This document shows, piece by piece, positions 8,847 through 16,422 of a stretch of DNA of 32,062 bases. A program made the translations under genes and the position numbers. The notes beneath the pieces were generated by a model. The model worked only from the letters and a program-made list of their open reading frames with translations, was not told where the DNA came from and ran no database searches. Source of the DNA: Lentimicrobiaceae bacterium (lineage in GTDB: Bacteria; Bacteroidota; Bacteroidia; Bacteroidales; F082). The stretch covers positions 1-32,062 of the forward strand of contig PANC01000026.1 in assembly GCA_002708315.1 (NCBI GenBank). Direction: 5' to 3'. Positions within the stretch are counted from its first letter, which is position 1; each line of letters opens with the position of its first letter.

Positions 8847-8877
8847 AAAAGTCCCGTCCAGGCGGACAGGATCTTTT
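8847..8877. terminator. Bidirectional hairpin terminator between uvrC and lptB
   Basis: AAAAG TCC C GTCC - AGGC - GGAC A GGA (T) CTTTT folds into a long stem with terminal A/T runs that give U tracts in both directions. The central C/A mismatch of the plus transcript becomes a G-U pair in the minus transcript, so the minus-strand hairpin is slightly better. It begins 5 bases after the uvrC stop and probably ends uvrC. It may also back up termination from the lptB side. Confidence 0.6.
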
Positions 8878-8885
8878 CACATATT

Positions 8886-8960
8886 AACCTAAAAACCCTC
8901 ATGTTTGAGGGATAACCCAAAAAATTAACCTGCTAAAGTTAATAGTTCTATGAAGAACTA
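8886..8960 (-). ncRNA. Candidate small RNA or processed lptB 3' UTR
   Basis: On the minus strand a perfect -7 box (TATCTTTG, 8971-8964) is followed by a short hairpin (TAGTTC/GAACTA, 8960-8943). About 30 bases of AT-rich, probably single-stranded sequence come next, then a 6-bp hairpin CCCTCA/TGAGGG (8911-8896) and TTTTT. That is the layout of a roughly 75-base small RNA ending in an intrinsic terminator. A 7-bp direct repeat TTAACCT (plus strand 8884-8890 and 8925-8931) flanks the terminator hairpin. No TTG sits at the right distance upstream of the -7 box, so it could equally be just the 3' end of the lptB transcript. Confidence 0.3.
8891..8911 (-). terminator. Rho-independent terminator, minus strand
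   Basis: CCCTCA/TGAGGG with a 4-base loop (8896-8911), followed on the minus strand by TTTTT (8895-8891). It is oriented to end transcripts from lptB, whose stop is about 150 bases upstream, or from the candidate small RNA. Confidence 0.6.
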
Positions 8961-8963
8961 ACG

Positions 8964-8971
8964 CAAAGATA
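8964..8971 (-). promoter_or_regulatory. -7 box TATCTTTG, minus strand
   Basis: A perfect TAnnTTTG box, followed by GCG and then a hairpin. It lies downstream of the lptB stop and points away from it, so it would drive only the hairpin region. The -33 TTG is not evident; the nearest is 9 bases away. Confidence 0.3.
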
Positions 8972-9064
8972 AACAAATTTCAATGCTAATCTATTGAATG
9001 GAGAAAATTAAGATTTAAAGTTGAATCCATTATCTTCATAGATTCATTATTGGCTAATTATAAA

Positions 9065-9805
9065 TTACTCCTCAAAGTTTTTCTCTCTTAGGGTAAAGTT
9101 TTTACCAAGATATACTTTTCTCACATGCTCATCCTCCGCCAAGTCTTTTGCTGAACCTGATTTTAAGATGGAACCTTCAAAAAGTAAATACGCTCTATCC
9201 ACAATGGTCAATGTTTCATGAACATTATGATCCGTAATAAGTATTCCAATATTTTTTTTCTTAAGCTTAGATACTATTGTTTGAATATCCTCCACAGCAA
9301 TTGGATCCACTCCAGCAAATGGTTCATCCAATAAAATGAACTTAGGATCTACGGCCAGGGCTCTGGCTATTTCTGTTCTTCTACGTTCGCCTCCGGAAAG
9401 CTGTATTCCCAAACTTTTTCTTATGCTGCTGAGGCCAAACTCATCAAGTAACCCTTCTAACCTTTCTTCCTGTTGTTGTTTTGTCAAATCCGTAAATTGC
9501 ATCACAGCTTTAAGATTATCTTCTATGCTTAAATGTCTAAATACAGATGCCTCCTGAGCCAAGTAACCAATCCCCCTCTGTGCTCTTTTGTACATGGGCT
9601 CATTGGTTATCTCAACATCGTCAAGAAATACCCTGCCTGAAAAAGGTTTAATCAATCCAACAATCATATAAAAGTTGGTGGTTTTTCCTGCACCATTGGG
9701 TCCAAGTAATCCAACAATTTCGCCTCTTTTTACTTCCATTGAAACATGGTTAACAACTGTACGTTGTTTATATTTCTTTACAAGTTCTCTGGTCCAAAGT
9801 TTCAT
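9065..9805 (-). CDS. lptB: LPS export ABC transporter ATPase LptB
   Basis: Cytoplasmic ATPase that powers LptFG to extract LPS from the inner membrane and push it along the Lpt bridge. Walker A is GPNGAGKT at residues 35-42, the Q loop lies in YLAQEASVFRHLSIEDNL (81-98), the signature LSGGE is at 136-140, Walker B FILLDEP has D160-E161, and the switch histidine is H193. The EASVFRHLS sequence after the Q-loop glutamine is characteristic of LptB rather than other ABC ATPases. The 246 residues are full length. kdsD lies 67 bases upstream on the same strand, so the two LPS genes probably share a transcript. Confidence 0.96.
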   Translation of the reverse strand: MKLWTRELVKKYKQRTVVNHVSMEVKRGEIVGLLGPNGAGKTTNFYMIVGLIKPFSGRVFLDDVEITNEPMYKRAQRGIGYLAQEASVFRHLSIEDNLKAVMQFTDLTKQQQEERLEGLLDEFGLSSIRKSLGIQLSGGERRRTEIARALAVDPKFILLDEPFAGVDPIAVEDIQTIVSKLKKKNIGILITDHNVHETLTIVDRAYLLFEGSILKSGSAKDLAEDEHVRKVYLGKNFTLREKNFEE

Positions 9806-9872
9806 TTATACTGACTACATTAATTATCTAACTACTATAAACGTTGGTTGTTGGTTTCAATTATATCTTGCA

Positions 9873-10838
9873 TTAAAAAATACCTTCTTTTAGGATATCG
9901 TGAAGATGAATAATACCACTATAATTATCACCATCCATAACGGGAAGCTGCGTAATATTATTCTCTCGCATCATCGATAATGCATTTACTATCAATGAGT
10001 CTTTTTCAATGCTTAATGGTTCTCTGGTCATTATATCCTTTGCGGCTAAATGCTTATAATCGTCGTGGTTTTCAATCATTCGTCTTAAATCACCATCTGT
10101 TATAACACCTATCATTTTGCCATTATCAATTACAGCAGTGGTGCCAAGTCTTTTTGATGATATCTCAATTATAACATTTGAGATTTTTTCATTGATGTCA
10201 ACTGCTGGAGCATCATTTTTTGAGCTAAGATCATTAACTCTCATGTACATCTTCTTACCGAGGGACCCACCAGGATGATAATTAGCAAAGTCCGTAGCCG
10301 AAAATCCTCTCAATCTTAATAAACAAACTGCCAGTGCATCTCCCATAACTAACTGAGCAGTGGTACTTGTCGTTGGAGCAAGGTTGTTTGGACAAGCTTC
10401 TCTTTCTACAGTCGAGTTCAACATCAAATCAGAATTATGAGCTAAATAAGATTTAACATTACCTACTAGAGCTATTATTTTATTTTTCCTCGATTTTAAT
10501 AATGGAACTAAAACCTTAATTTCAGGTGTCTCTCCACTTTTGGAAATAATAATTAATATATCATCAGGCCTAACAATTCCAAGGTCGCCATGTATGGCAT
10601 CTGCAGCATGCATAAAAATGGAAGGTGTTCCGGTGGAATTAAAGGTGGCTACAATTTTTTGTGCAATTATAGCACTCTTACCAATTCCAGTTACGATAAC
10701 CCTGCCTTTTGATTTATAAATTAAGTTTGCTGATTCAACAAAGTCATCGTTAATGGAATCAACAAGGTTAATTATTGCCTGGTATTCATCCTTTACAACT
10801 GATATAGCTATTTCTTTTATTTTACTATTTGTACCCAA
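9873..10838 (-). CDS. kdsD: D-arabinose-5-phosphate isomerase (KpsF/GutQ family)
   Basis: Converts ribulose-5-phosphate to arabinose-5-phosphate, the first step towards Kdo for LPS. The SIS domain (about residues 30-180) shows VTGIGKSA (49-56), HAADAIHGDLG (77-87) and ISKSGETPE (98-106), the sugar-phosphate loop. Two CBS domains follow (about 205-258 and 270-321), the second starting at MTREPLSIEKDS. At 321 residues the domain order and length are those of KdsD. The only usable start is TTG at 10838, because a stop lies directly upstream in frame; the N-terminus aligns with the family, so the TTG is probably genuine. Position next to lptB supports an LPS role. Confidence 0.93.
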   Translation of the reverse strand: MGTNSKIKEIAISVVKDEYQAIINLVDSINDDFVESANLIYKSKGRVIVTGIGKSAIIAQKIVATFNSTGTPSIFMHAADAIHGDLGIVRPDDILIIISKSGETPEIKVLVPLLKSRKNKIIALVGNVKSYLAHNSDLMLNSTVEREACPNNLAPTTSTTAQLVMGDALAVCLLRLRGFSATDFANYHPGGSLGKKMYMRVNDLSSKNDAPAVDINEKISNVIIEISSKRLGTTAVIDNGKMIGVITDGDLRRMIENHDDYKHLAAKDIMTREPLSIEKDSLIVNALSMMRENNITQLPVMDGDNYSGIIHLHDILKEGIF

Positions 10839-10992
10839 TTAAATTTTTATTAATTATTGTGATTTTGATTTATATATTGTTATATTTGTGAAAGGCATTA
10901 AAAACATTGAACAAAAATCTATTCAATCAATATTATGCATTAAAACAATAATTTGTAAATTCTTACAAAGATATATTTTATCTGACTAATTG

Positions 10993-13197
10993 ATGGGAAC
11001 CACTAATGATATTTATGAAGCCAGAAAAATTCTTAAGACTTTTTTTGGTTTTTCTAGTTTCAAAGGAGAGCAAGAAGAGATCATCCAGAATGTGATGGAT
11101 GACAAAAACACTTTTGTTGTTATGCCAACAGGAGGAGGTAAGTCTTTGTGTTATCAGCTCCCAGCATTAATGAATGAAGGAACTGCAATAGTAGTTTCTC
11201 CCCTTATTGCACTCATGAAGAATCAGGTAGATATGATTCGAAACTTTGGAACTGAAACTGGCATTGCTCATGTAATGAATTCATCTCTTTCAAAGGCAGA
11301 AATTAAACAAGTAAGGGGCGATCTAACTGTTGGTAAAACAAAGCTACTTTATATGGCGCCCGAGTCTCTTACAAAAGAAGAGAATGTAATCTTTCTGAGA
11401 AAAATAAAAGTATCATTTTTTGCCATAGATGAAGCACACTGTATTTCTGAATGGGGTCATGATTTCAGGCCTGAGTATAGAAAGCTACGATCAATTATTA
11501 ATTCCATAAATCCTGATTTGCCTACTATAGCATTAACGGCAACAGCTACTTTAAAGGTACAAGAAGATATTCTTAAAAACTTAGAGATATCAGATGCTGA
11601 TGTTTATAAGGCATCTTTTGATAGGGAAAATCTTTATTACGAAGTAAGACCAAAAACAAAAAATGTAATAAAAGATATAATCAAGTACATAAAAACTCAA
11701 CCCAATAAGTCAGGTATTGTTTATTGCCTAAGTAGAAAAAAAGTAGAAGAAATTGCCGAATCGCTTGTTGTAAATGGCATAAGGGCTCTGCCCTATCATG
11801 CCGGACTTGATGCTTCTACAAGACGAAATAATCAGGATATGTTTCTCATGGAAGAGGTGGAAGTTATTGTGGCAACAATAGCATTTGGAATGGGTATTGA
11901 CAAACCGGATATTCGGTTTGTAATCCATCATGATATTCCAAAAAGTATTGAGGGATATTACCAAGAAACAGGCAGAGGTGGAAGAGATGGTAGAGAAGGA
12001 AATTGTATTACATTTTATTCCTATGATGATATTCAGAAATTAGAAAAATTCATGAAGGATAAGCCTGTTGCAGAGCAGGAAATTGCGAAAGAATTACTTT
12101 TTGAAACAGTTGCATATGCTGAATCCTCGGTTTGTCGACATAAGCTGTTACTACATTACTTTGGCGAAGGATATACCAAAGAAAGTTGTGGAGCATGCGA
12201 CAACTGCTTGAATCCCAAAGATAAATTTGAAGGTAAAGAGGATATTATACTAACCTTAAAAACAGTATTGGATCTAAAGGAGCAATTTAAAATCAAAATT
12301 ATTAGCGAAATACTTGCAGGAAAAAAGAGTGGTGATATAAAATCAATTAAACTTGATAAAGTCCCTTTATTCGGAGCAGGAAAAGAACATGATGAAAAGT
12401 ATTGGGTGATGGTTATCCGTCAAGGCTTAATACAAAAATTGGTGGAAAAGGAGATCGAAAATTATGGTATTATAAAGTTAACTGATAAGGGTAAGGATTA
12501 TATAAATAATCCATATAGCATATTAATCGCAAAAGATCACGACTATGACCATAATGATGATGATGATATAATACTAAAAGGGGGTGGCCAAAGGCAAAGT
12601 GGTGCTGATAAAGTACTTTTTTCCTTACTAAAGGATCTTCGAAAAGACATTTCCAGAAATGAAAACCTTCCACCCTTTGTTATTTTTCAGGATCCATCGT
12701 TGGAGGATATGACCATACAATATCCCATAAGTGAAGATGAACTGAAGCAAATTTCGGGAGTAGGTGCAGGAAAAGCTGCAAAATATGGTAAACCATTCTT
12801 GCATCTAATATCCAATTATGTTGAAGAGAATGAAATAACTCGCCCTAACGATATGGTTATAAAATCGGTTGTGAATAAATCCGGTTTAAAAGTATATATA
12901 ATTCAATCCATTGATAGAAAAAGACCTCTTGATGATATTGCACATTCTAAAAATTTGTCACTAGATGCCACCTTAAAGGAAATTGAACTTATAGTTTCAT
13001 CCGGAACAAAACTCGATATAAGTTATTACATAGATGAAAAAGTTGACGAATATCATCAAGAAGAAATATTTGATTATTTCTCAGAGGCAGAAACAGATAG
13101 TATTCAAGATGCTCTTGATGAGTTGGGTGAACCAGAATATAGCGAAGAAGAAGTGAGGCTGATTCGAATAAAATTCTTATCTGAAGTTGGGAACTAA
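10993..13197 (+). CDS. recQ: ATP-dependent DNA helicase RecQ
   Basis: 3'-5' DNA helicase for recombination and replication-fork repair. From ATG 10993 (734 residues) the order is: Walker A MPTGGGKS (K50), DEAH box 146-149 with the aromatic-rich loop (HCISEWGHDFRPEY), motif VI QETGRGGRDG, and a zinc site with cysteines in SVCRHK and SCGACDNC. The RQC winged helix and an HRDC domain (about 530-605) follow, and the C-terminal extension has a helix-turn-helix-like segment and an acidic tail. That extension makes it longer than the roughly 610-residue E. coli protein but is common in Bacteroidota RecQ. A TTG lies one codon upstream of the ATG. The stop is one base from the ATG of the lipoprotein gene, so the two are co-transcribed. 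Confidence 0.96.
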   Translation: MGTTNDIYEARKILKTFFGFSSFKGEQEEIIQNVMDDKNTFVVMPTGGGKSLCYQLPALMNEGTAIVVSPLIALMKNQVDMIRNFGTETGIAHVMNSSLSKAEIKQVRGDLTVGKTKLLYMAPESLTKEENVIFLRKIKVSFFAIDEAHCISEWGHDFRPEYRKLRSIINSINPDLPTIALTATATLKVQEDILKNLEISDADVYKASFDRENLYYEVRPKTKNVIKDIIKYIKTQPNKSGIVYCLSRKKVEEIAESLVVNGIRALPYHAGLDASTRRNNQDMFLMEEVEVIVATIAFGMGIDKPDIRFVIHHDIPKSIEGYYQETGRGGRDGREGNCITFYSYDDIQKLEKFMKDKPVAEQEIAKELLFETVAYAESSVCRHKLLLHYFGEGYTKESCGACDNCLNPKDKFEGKEDIILTLKTVLDLKEQFKIKIISEILAGKKSGDIKSIKLDKVPLFGAGKEHDEKYWVMVIRQGLIQKLVEKEIENYGIIKLTDKGKDYINNPYSILIAKDHDYDHNDDDDIILKGGGQRQSGADKVLFSLLKDLRKDISRNENLPPFVIFQDPSLEDMTIQYPISEDELKQISGVGAGKAAKYGKPFLHLISNYVEENEITRPNDMVIKSVVNKSGLKVYIIQSIDRKRPLDDIAHSKNLSLDATLKEIELIVSSGTKLDISYYIDEKVDEYHQEEIFDYFSEAETDSIQDALDELGEPEYSEEEVRLIRIKFLSEVGN

Positions 13198-13198
13198 A

Positions 13199-13657
13199 AT
13201 GAAAAAATGGTTAGCACTTACCTTTATAGTAATCACAATAAGTGCATGCTATAACATTAATGATAAGGAAATAATTATCCCCGAAAAATTACTTTCCAAA
13301 AATGAGCTTGCTACCATTATGACTGAAATGCAAATAGCTGAAGCAAGCTTCGTTGTTAATAGTGATGCAAGGCATGAATTATCAATGAAACCTAATTATT
13401 ACGATGCTATTCTCATCCATTATGATATTACTCTTGATGAGATAAGAGATAACATTAATTACTATCAAACATCGCATGATGATATGGAGGAAATATACGA
13501 AACAGTTCTTAAAAACCTTAGTAAACTCGAGAGTGATGTTGAATATCAAATCAAGGAAATGGATTTGGCAAAGGATAGTACACTAATGCATTCAGATACC
13601 ATGGCCAGTGACTCGGTTATAATACCAGTTAATGAAATAATTATTGATAATAAATAG
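13199..13657 (+). CDS. DUF4296-type lipoprotein
   Basis: A lipoprotein of 152 residues counted from ATG 13199, one base after the recQ stop. The signal peptide MKKWLALTFIVITISAC ends in a lipobox with C17. The mature part is mostly helical: a segment LLSKNELATIMTEMQIAEA, then PNYYDAILIHYDITLDEIRDNINYY and DMEEIYETVLKNLSKLE. That layout (a MxxIH/Q-like first helix, then a Y...I...H..T..E....Y motif) fits DUF4296, a Bacteroidota family of unknown role. The C-terminal 30 residues are low complexity and rich in D, S and M. Pairing with recQ suggests shared expression but no obvious functional link. Confidence 0.8.
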   Translation: MKKWLALTFIVITISACYNINDKEIIIPEKLLSKNELATIMTEMQIAEASFVVNSDARHELSMKPNYYDAILIHYDITLDEIRDNINYYQTSHDDMEEIYETVLKNLSKLESDVEYQIKEMDLAKDSTLMHSDTMASDSVIIPVNEIIIDNK

Positions 13658-13659
13658 AT

Positions 13660-14064
13660 CTAACGAGAAAACAATGCTATTCTGGATTCACTTTCTATTC
13701 CATTTATCAATTCAAAACTGAACTCTAATTTCTTACTGTTAACATAAATTCCTGTTCCGCTAACCGTATAGTCTGAGCCTAGATATTGCAATTCTATAAC
13801 AATTGAGTTATCAACTACCAATGCTGATGCTGATGTGCCCAGATTGGCAAAATTATTTATGAAAATTTCTGATACGTTTGAAGGGTTAGCAATAATAGTT
13901 ACATCATAATTTATTCTGGCGGCCTGGTCATTAACGCTCCATATGCCAAGATATTTCTGAATATAATCAGCACCTTCCGTCAAGTCATCCTCAGTACATG
14001 AGTTAATGCTCAATGTAAAGGTTACTATTAGTAAAGTTGCAAAATATTTATTGATCATATTCAT
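13660..14064 (-). CDS. Small hypothetical lipoprotein
   Basis: A protein of 134 residues with signal peptide and lipobox (LSINSC, C23), then TEDDLTEGAD as an acidic linker. It lacks the basic-rich body of a DNA-binding protein. The rest alternates short hydrophobic and polar stretches, as in a beta-sandwich or lipocalin-like barrel: IWSVNDQAARINYDVTI opens the fold, and later strands end GTGIYVNSKKLEFSFEL. I do not recognise a family with confidence. The acidic residues after the lipidated cysteine resemble the surface-export signal known for Bacteroidota lipoproteins, so it may sit on the cell surface. It is the last gene of an operon with the secreted thioredoxin (6-base gap) and deoC, and its stop lies 2 bases from the convergent DUF4296 gene. 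Confidence 0.75.
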   Translation of the reverse strand: MNMINKYFATLLIVTFTLSINSCTEDDLTEGADYIQKYLGIWSVNDQAARINYDVTIIANPSNVSEIFINNFANLGTSASALVVDNSIVIELQYLGSDYTVSGTGIYVNSKKLEFSFELINGIESESRIALFSR

Positions 14065-14070
14065 TGATAC

Positions 14071-14871
14071 CTATTTTACTATGGATATTTTAGAAGTAGA
14101 AATAACTCTGTCAGTTGAAAATACTCTTAGCAAATAGTAACCACTGGTAATTCCATCAACTTTTAAGTCAATGGAAATATTTCCTTTTTCATAACTAGTT
14201 AATTTTGTTTTCTTTACCTCTCTACCCATAATATCACTTATGGTAACAAAAAGGTCTGTGTCATTTTTTAAGTTCAAATTAACTCTAACTCTACTAATTG
14301 CAGGGTTTGGGAATACTTTTACATCAGAATGTAATGGCGTTGTTTCATCAACTCCAACCAAAATACCCCCTGCTGCTATAACTGCATTTGTAATGGTTTC
14401 TTCATCTGGATACCATACATATGGATCAAAAATATTATGATCTGGAGTAATTATTATTACTGTGGGATAGGATTGAATATCATATAGTTGATAAACCAAA
14501 TTACCACCACCTTGGGAACCACTAACCGAAGGAAATGTTAAACCAAAAATAGAATCAAATTCTCTAACACCCTGATTATCGTTGCCCCAATTTATTCCCA
14601 AAAAATATGTATTACCTTGATTTTCTCCAAAATTTTCATAGCATGCTTGAAAATCAGCGGCATAATCTTGACAAGGGCCACAGGTGGTTGAAAAAAAATC
14701 AATAACAACTATTTTATTTTCATCATCAAGCAGCGGGAAAAGCCAAATTGGTTCACCAAATATTGTTTTTACATGAAAGTTTTCAGCAACCGTTAGTGTA
14801 GTTTGAGAGTTGGCATAAAATGCCAAGGTAATAAACATAGTTATAAGTGTAATTTTCCTGAAAAAAGTCAT
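14071..14871 (-). CDS. Secreted thioredoxin-fold protein with T9SS sorting domain
   Basis: A signal peptide (about residues 1-22, ending YANSQ) precedes a TlpA/thioredoxin-like domain (about 28-170) with redox motif C64-G-P-C67 and cis-proline in SYPTVII. Residues 185-266 form a T9SS C-terminal domain: VFPNPAISRVRVNL, an ISDIMGREV strand, and a terminal GYYLLRVF...KISIVK. It is therefore probably carried across the outer membrane and released or anchored outside. Function could be thiol-disulfide exchange on surface or extracellular proteins. It lies 3 bases after deoC and 6 bases before a lipoprotein gene, in one operon. The deoC link looks transcriptional only; the lipoprotein may be a partner at the surface. 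Confidence 0.9.
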   Translation of the reverse strand: MTFFRKITLITMFITLAFYANSQTTLTVAENFHVKTIFGEPIWLFPLLDDENKIVVIDFFSTTCGPCQDYAADFQACYENFGENQGNTYFLGINWGNDNQGVREFDSIFGLTFPSVSGSQGGGNLVYQLYDIQSYPTVIIITPDHNIFDPYVWYPDEETITNAVIAAGGILVGVDETTPLHSDVKVFPNPAISRVRVNLNLKNDTDLFVTISDIMGREVKKTKLTSYEKGNISIDLKVDGITSGYYLLRVFSTDRVISTSKISIVK

Positions 14872-14874
14872 TGT

Positions 14875-15717
14875 TTAGTCTTTTAGTATTTCATTATAAA
14901 TATTATCGGCAAGCCTGCTAGCACCAACCCTGAAAAAATTCTTGGAAAGCCAGTTTTCGCCGAGAATACTTTTTACAAGTAAATAATAATTCATAGCATG
15001 CTGAGGTTCAGATATTCCACCTGCAGGCTTAATTCCAATCATCTGTCCAGTTTCCATGAAAACTTCCTTTATTGTATCAAGCATAATAACAAAAGCCTCA
15101 TGGGTTGCAGCAGGAGATATTTTTCCCGTGGATGTTTTTATAAAATCAGCTCCTGCCATGATTGACAACTCACTTGCTTTTCGAATATTTTCAATGCGTT
15201 TTAATTCTCCTGTTTCAAGAATAACCTTAAGATGTGCTTCGCCACAGGCTTCCTTAATGGATGATACCTCTTTTGTAATGTATTCATAGTCTCCCTCCAA
15301 TAATTTACCTCTAGATATAACCATATCTATCTCATCTGCTCCATTATCAACTGCACTCCTGACCTCATCTATTCGAATTGATAAGGGTGATTGCCCGCTT
15401 GGAAACGCACCAGCAACACATGCTGTTTTTACATTACTCCCAGATAATACAGAGCTTACTAATTTCGCAAAAACAGGATATACACAAACTGCAGCAACAT
15501 TTGGAATTTTTAATTTATCATCCCTATATGATAAAGCTTTTTGTGATAACAATGTTACGTTTTCTGTATTATCAGTGCCACTTAAGGTTGTCAAATCAAT
15601 TAATCCGAGTATATCTTTCAAGACAACTTGTCTATTAATATCAACCATGCCATTTGCAATAATCTTATTGCAGCGATTGGATAAATCATCTTGCTGTACA
15701 TTATAATTTTTAAACAC
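14875..15717 (-). CDS. deoC: Deoxyribose-phosphate aldolase
   Basis: Class I aldolase that splits 2-deoxyribose-5-phosphate into acetaldehyde and glyceraldehyde-3-phosphate in deoxynucleoside catabolism. Active-site residues are D131 (DEIDMVI), the Schiff-base lysine K194 (ADFIKTSTGK) and K230 (GIKPAGGI). LIDLTTLSGTDN near residue 40 is the usual N-terminal strand. At 280 residues it matches the longer Bacteroidota form. The only start in frame near this point is GTG at 15717, with a stop four codons upstream. A TAAATTTG box lies directly before it (15729-15722). It is first in the operon with the T9SS thioredoxin and a lipoprotein. Confidence 0.95.
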   Translation of the reverse strand: MFKNYNVQQDDLSNRCNKIIANGMVDINRQVVLKDILGLIDLTTLSGTDNTENVTLLSQKALSYRDDKLKIPNVAAVCVYPVFAKLVSSVLSGSNVKTACVAGAFPSGQSPLSIRIDEVRSAVDNGADEIDMVISRGKLLEGDYEYITKEVSSIKEACGEAHLKVILETGELKRIENIRKASELSIMAGADFIKTSTGKISPAATHEAFVIMLDTIKEVFMETGQMIGIKPAGGISEPQHAMNYYLLVKSILGENWLSKNFFRVGASRLADNIYNEILKD

Positions 15718-15780
15718 AAGACAAATTTAAAACAAAAACACGAATTAGTTAAATCAAAAAGTAAAAGATCAAATGAATCA

Positions 15781-15792
15781 TACGTTAACGTA
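15781..15792. promoter_or_regulatory. 12-bp perfect palindrome upstream of deoC
   Basis: TACGTTAACGTA is a perfect inverted repeat 64 bases upstream of the deoC start, and could be a repressor or activator site. A related GTTAACGT occurs at the amn promoter (21687-21694). No regulator gene lies nearby. A chance occurrence is possible, because short AT-rich palindromes are common at this base composition. Confidence 0.3.
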
Positions 15793-15959
15793 AAATTATC
15801 CATAAACGTACTAATATTTGAATCATAAAATACTCTTCTCAAAAAATTATTTCTATTTTATTCACTTGTTTATGTGAATGTTACGGACGTGCAGAGGTGT
15901 ACAAAATTATTTTGGCACACCAATTGTTTAGTCATTTTCAACTAAGAATAGATTTTAAA

Positions 15960-16109
15960 ATGTTAAGTTTTAGTTTTAAAAAAAATATTAGAAAAAAGGG
16001 GAGTTATCCAAAATACATCAAGTGTAATAGATGTGGCTATGTTACAATAGTTAACGATTCATCTTGCCCTATTTGTATCAAGGATGGCTTAAGTATAAAA
16101 ATGATTTAA
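15960..16109 (+). CDS. Small zinc-ribbon-like protein
   Basis: Counting from ATG 15960, the 49 residues carry a basic N-terminal part (SFKKNIRKKGSYPKY) and two CxxC pairs, CNRC and CPIC, separated by 11 residues. This is a compact zinc ribbon of the kind found in small nucleic-acid- or protein-binding factors. The frame extends 21 codons upstream to another ATG (15897), but that extension is not conserved-looking. I do not recognise a specific family. It stands 11 bases before the next tiny frame. The high lysine content and intact cysteine pairs argue for a real gene. Confidence 0.5.
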   Translation: MLSFSFKKNIRKKGSYPKYIKCNRCGYVTIVNDSSCPICIKDGLSIKMI

Positions 16110-16120
16110 TTTAACCTGCT

Positions 16121-16303
16121 ATGATAATTAATTACAATTACTCCCTTGCTCAGATTGAATCCACAGGATTAATAGAAAAAGCTGTTAAAAATTTGAAAGC
16201 CTGTATTTTCACTAAAGATCAAAAGGTTTACTTTTTTGAGAAGACAACTAGCGAAACATATAGGCTTTACTCCGTTATTAATGAGCGATCCTTTTTCCTT
16301 TAA
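16121..16303 (+). CDS. Very small hypothetical protein
   Basis: An open frame of 60 codons that follows the zinc-ribbon gene by 11 bases and ends just before two hairpins, the second a strong terminator. The peptide alternates hydrophobic and charged residues (AVKNLKACIFTKDQKVYFFEK) as a small folded protein might, and it has no signal peptide or known motif. Placement between a probable gene and a terminator is the main support. No family recognised. Confidence 0.4.
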   Translation: MIINYNYSLAQIESTGLIEKAVKNLKACIFTKDQKVYFFEKTTSETYRLYSVINERSFFL

Positions 16304-16318
16304 TCGGATTTATTCCGA
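16304..16318 (+). other. Small hairpin upstream of the terminator
   Basis: TCGGA-TTTAT-TCCGA forms a 5-bp stem directly after the stop of the 60-codon frame and 17 bases before the terminator stem. It may protect the transcript 3' end. I see no alternative pairing with the terminator that would make it an attenuator. Confidence 0.3.
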
Positions 16319-16334
16319 CAAAAGCCCACCTCAG

Positions 16335-16368
16335 AAACCTTGCATCGTTCCAGATTCAAGGTTTTTTT
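16335..16368 (+). terminator. Rho-independent terminator before ispE
   Basis: A perfect 8-bp stem, AAACCTTG (16335-16342) against CAAGGTTT (16357-16364), has a 14-base loop and a run of seven T that begins inside the stem. It ends the transcript of the two tiny genes and isolates ispE, whose -7 box lies 28 bases further on. Confidence 0.75.
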
Positions 16369-16395
16369 ATGCCCATATATTTCATTCAAATCAAT

Positions 16396-16403
16396 TAACT
16401 TTG
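16396..16403 (+). promoter_or_regulatory. -7 box of the ispE promoter
   Basis: TAACTTTG is a perfect TAnnTTTG box, placing the start of transcription near 16410, about a dozen bases before the ispE ATG. The expected -33 position falls just after the terminator's T run and holds no clear TTG. Confidence 0.45.
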
Positions 16404-16422
16404 CGCTAAGAAATTTTTATAT

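Noticed and set aside
15378-15638. 86-residue plus-strand frame opposite deoC
   Set aside because: It lies wholly inside deoC and has the odd His/Gln/Leu composition of a reversed-strand frame.
15722-15729. TAAATTTG box placing deoC transcription at its own GTG (leaderless)
   Set aside because: The box is perfect, but the nearest TTG is 25 bases upstream, outside the usual spacing, and leaderless GTG starts are rare in this phylum. A start further upstream is more likely.
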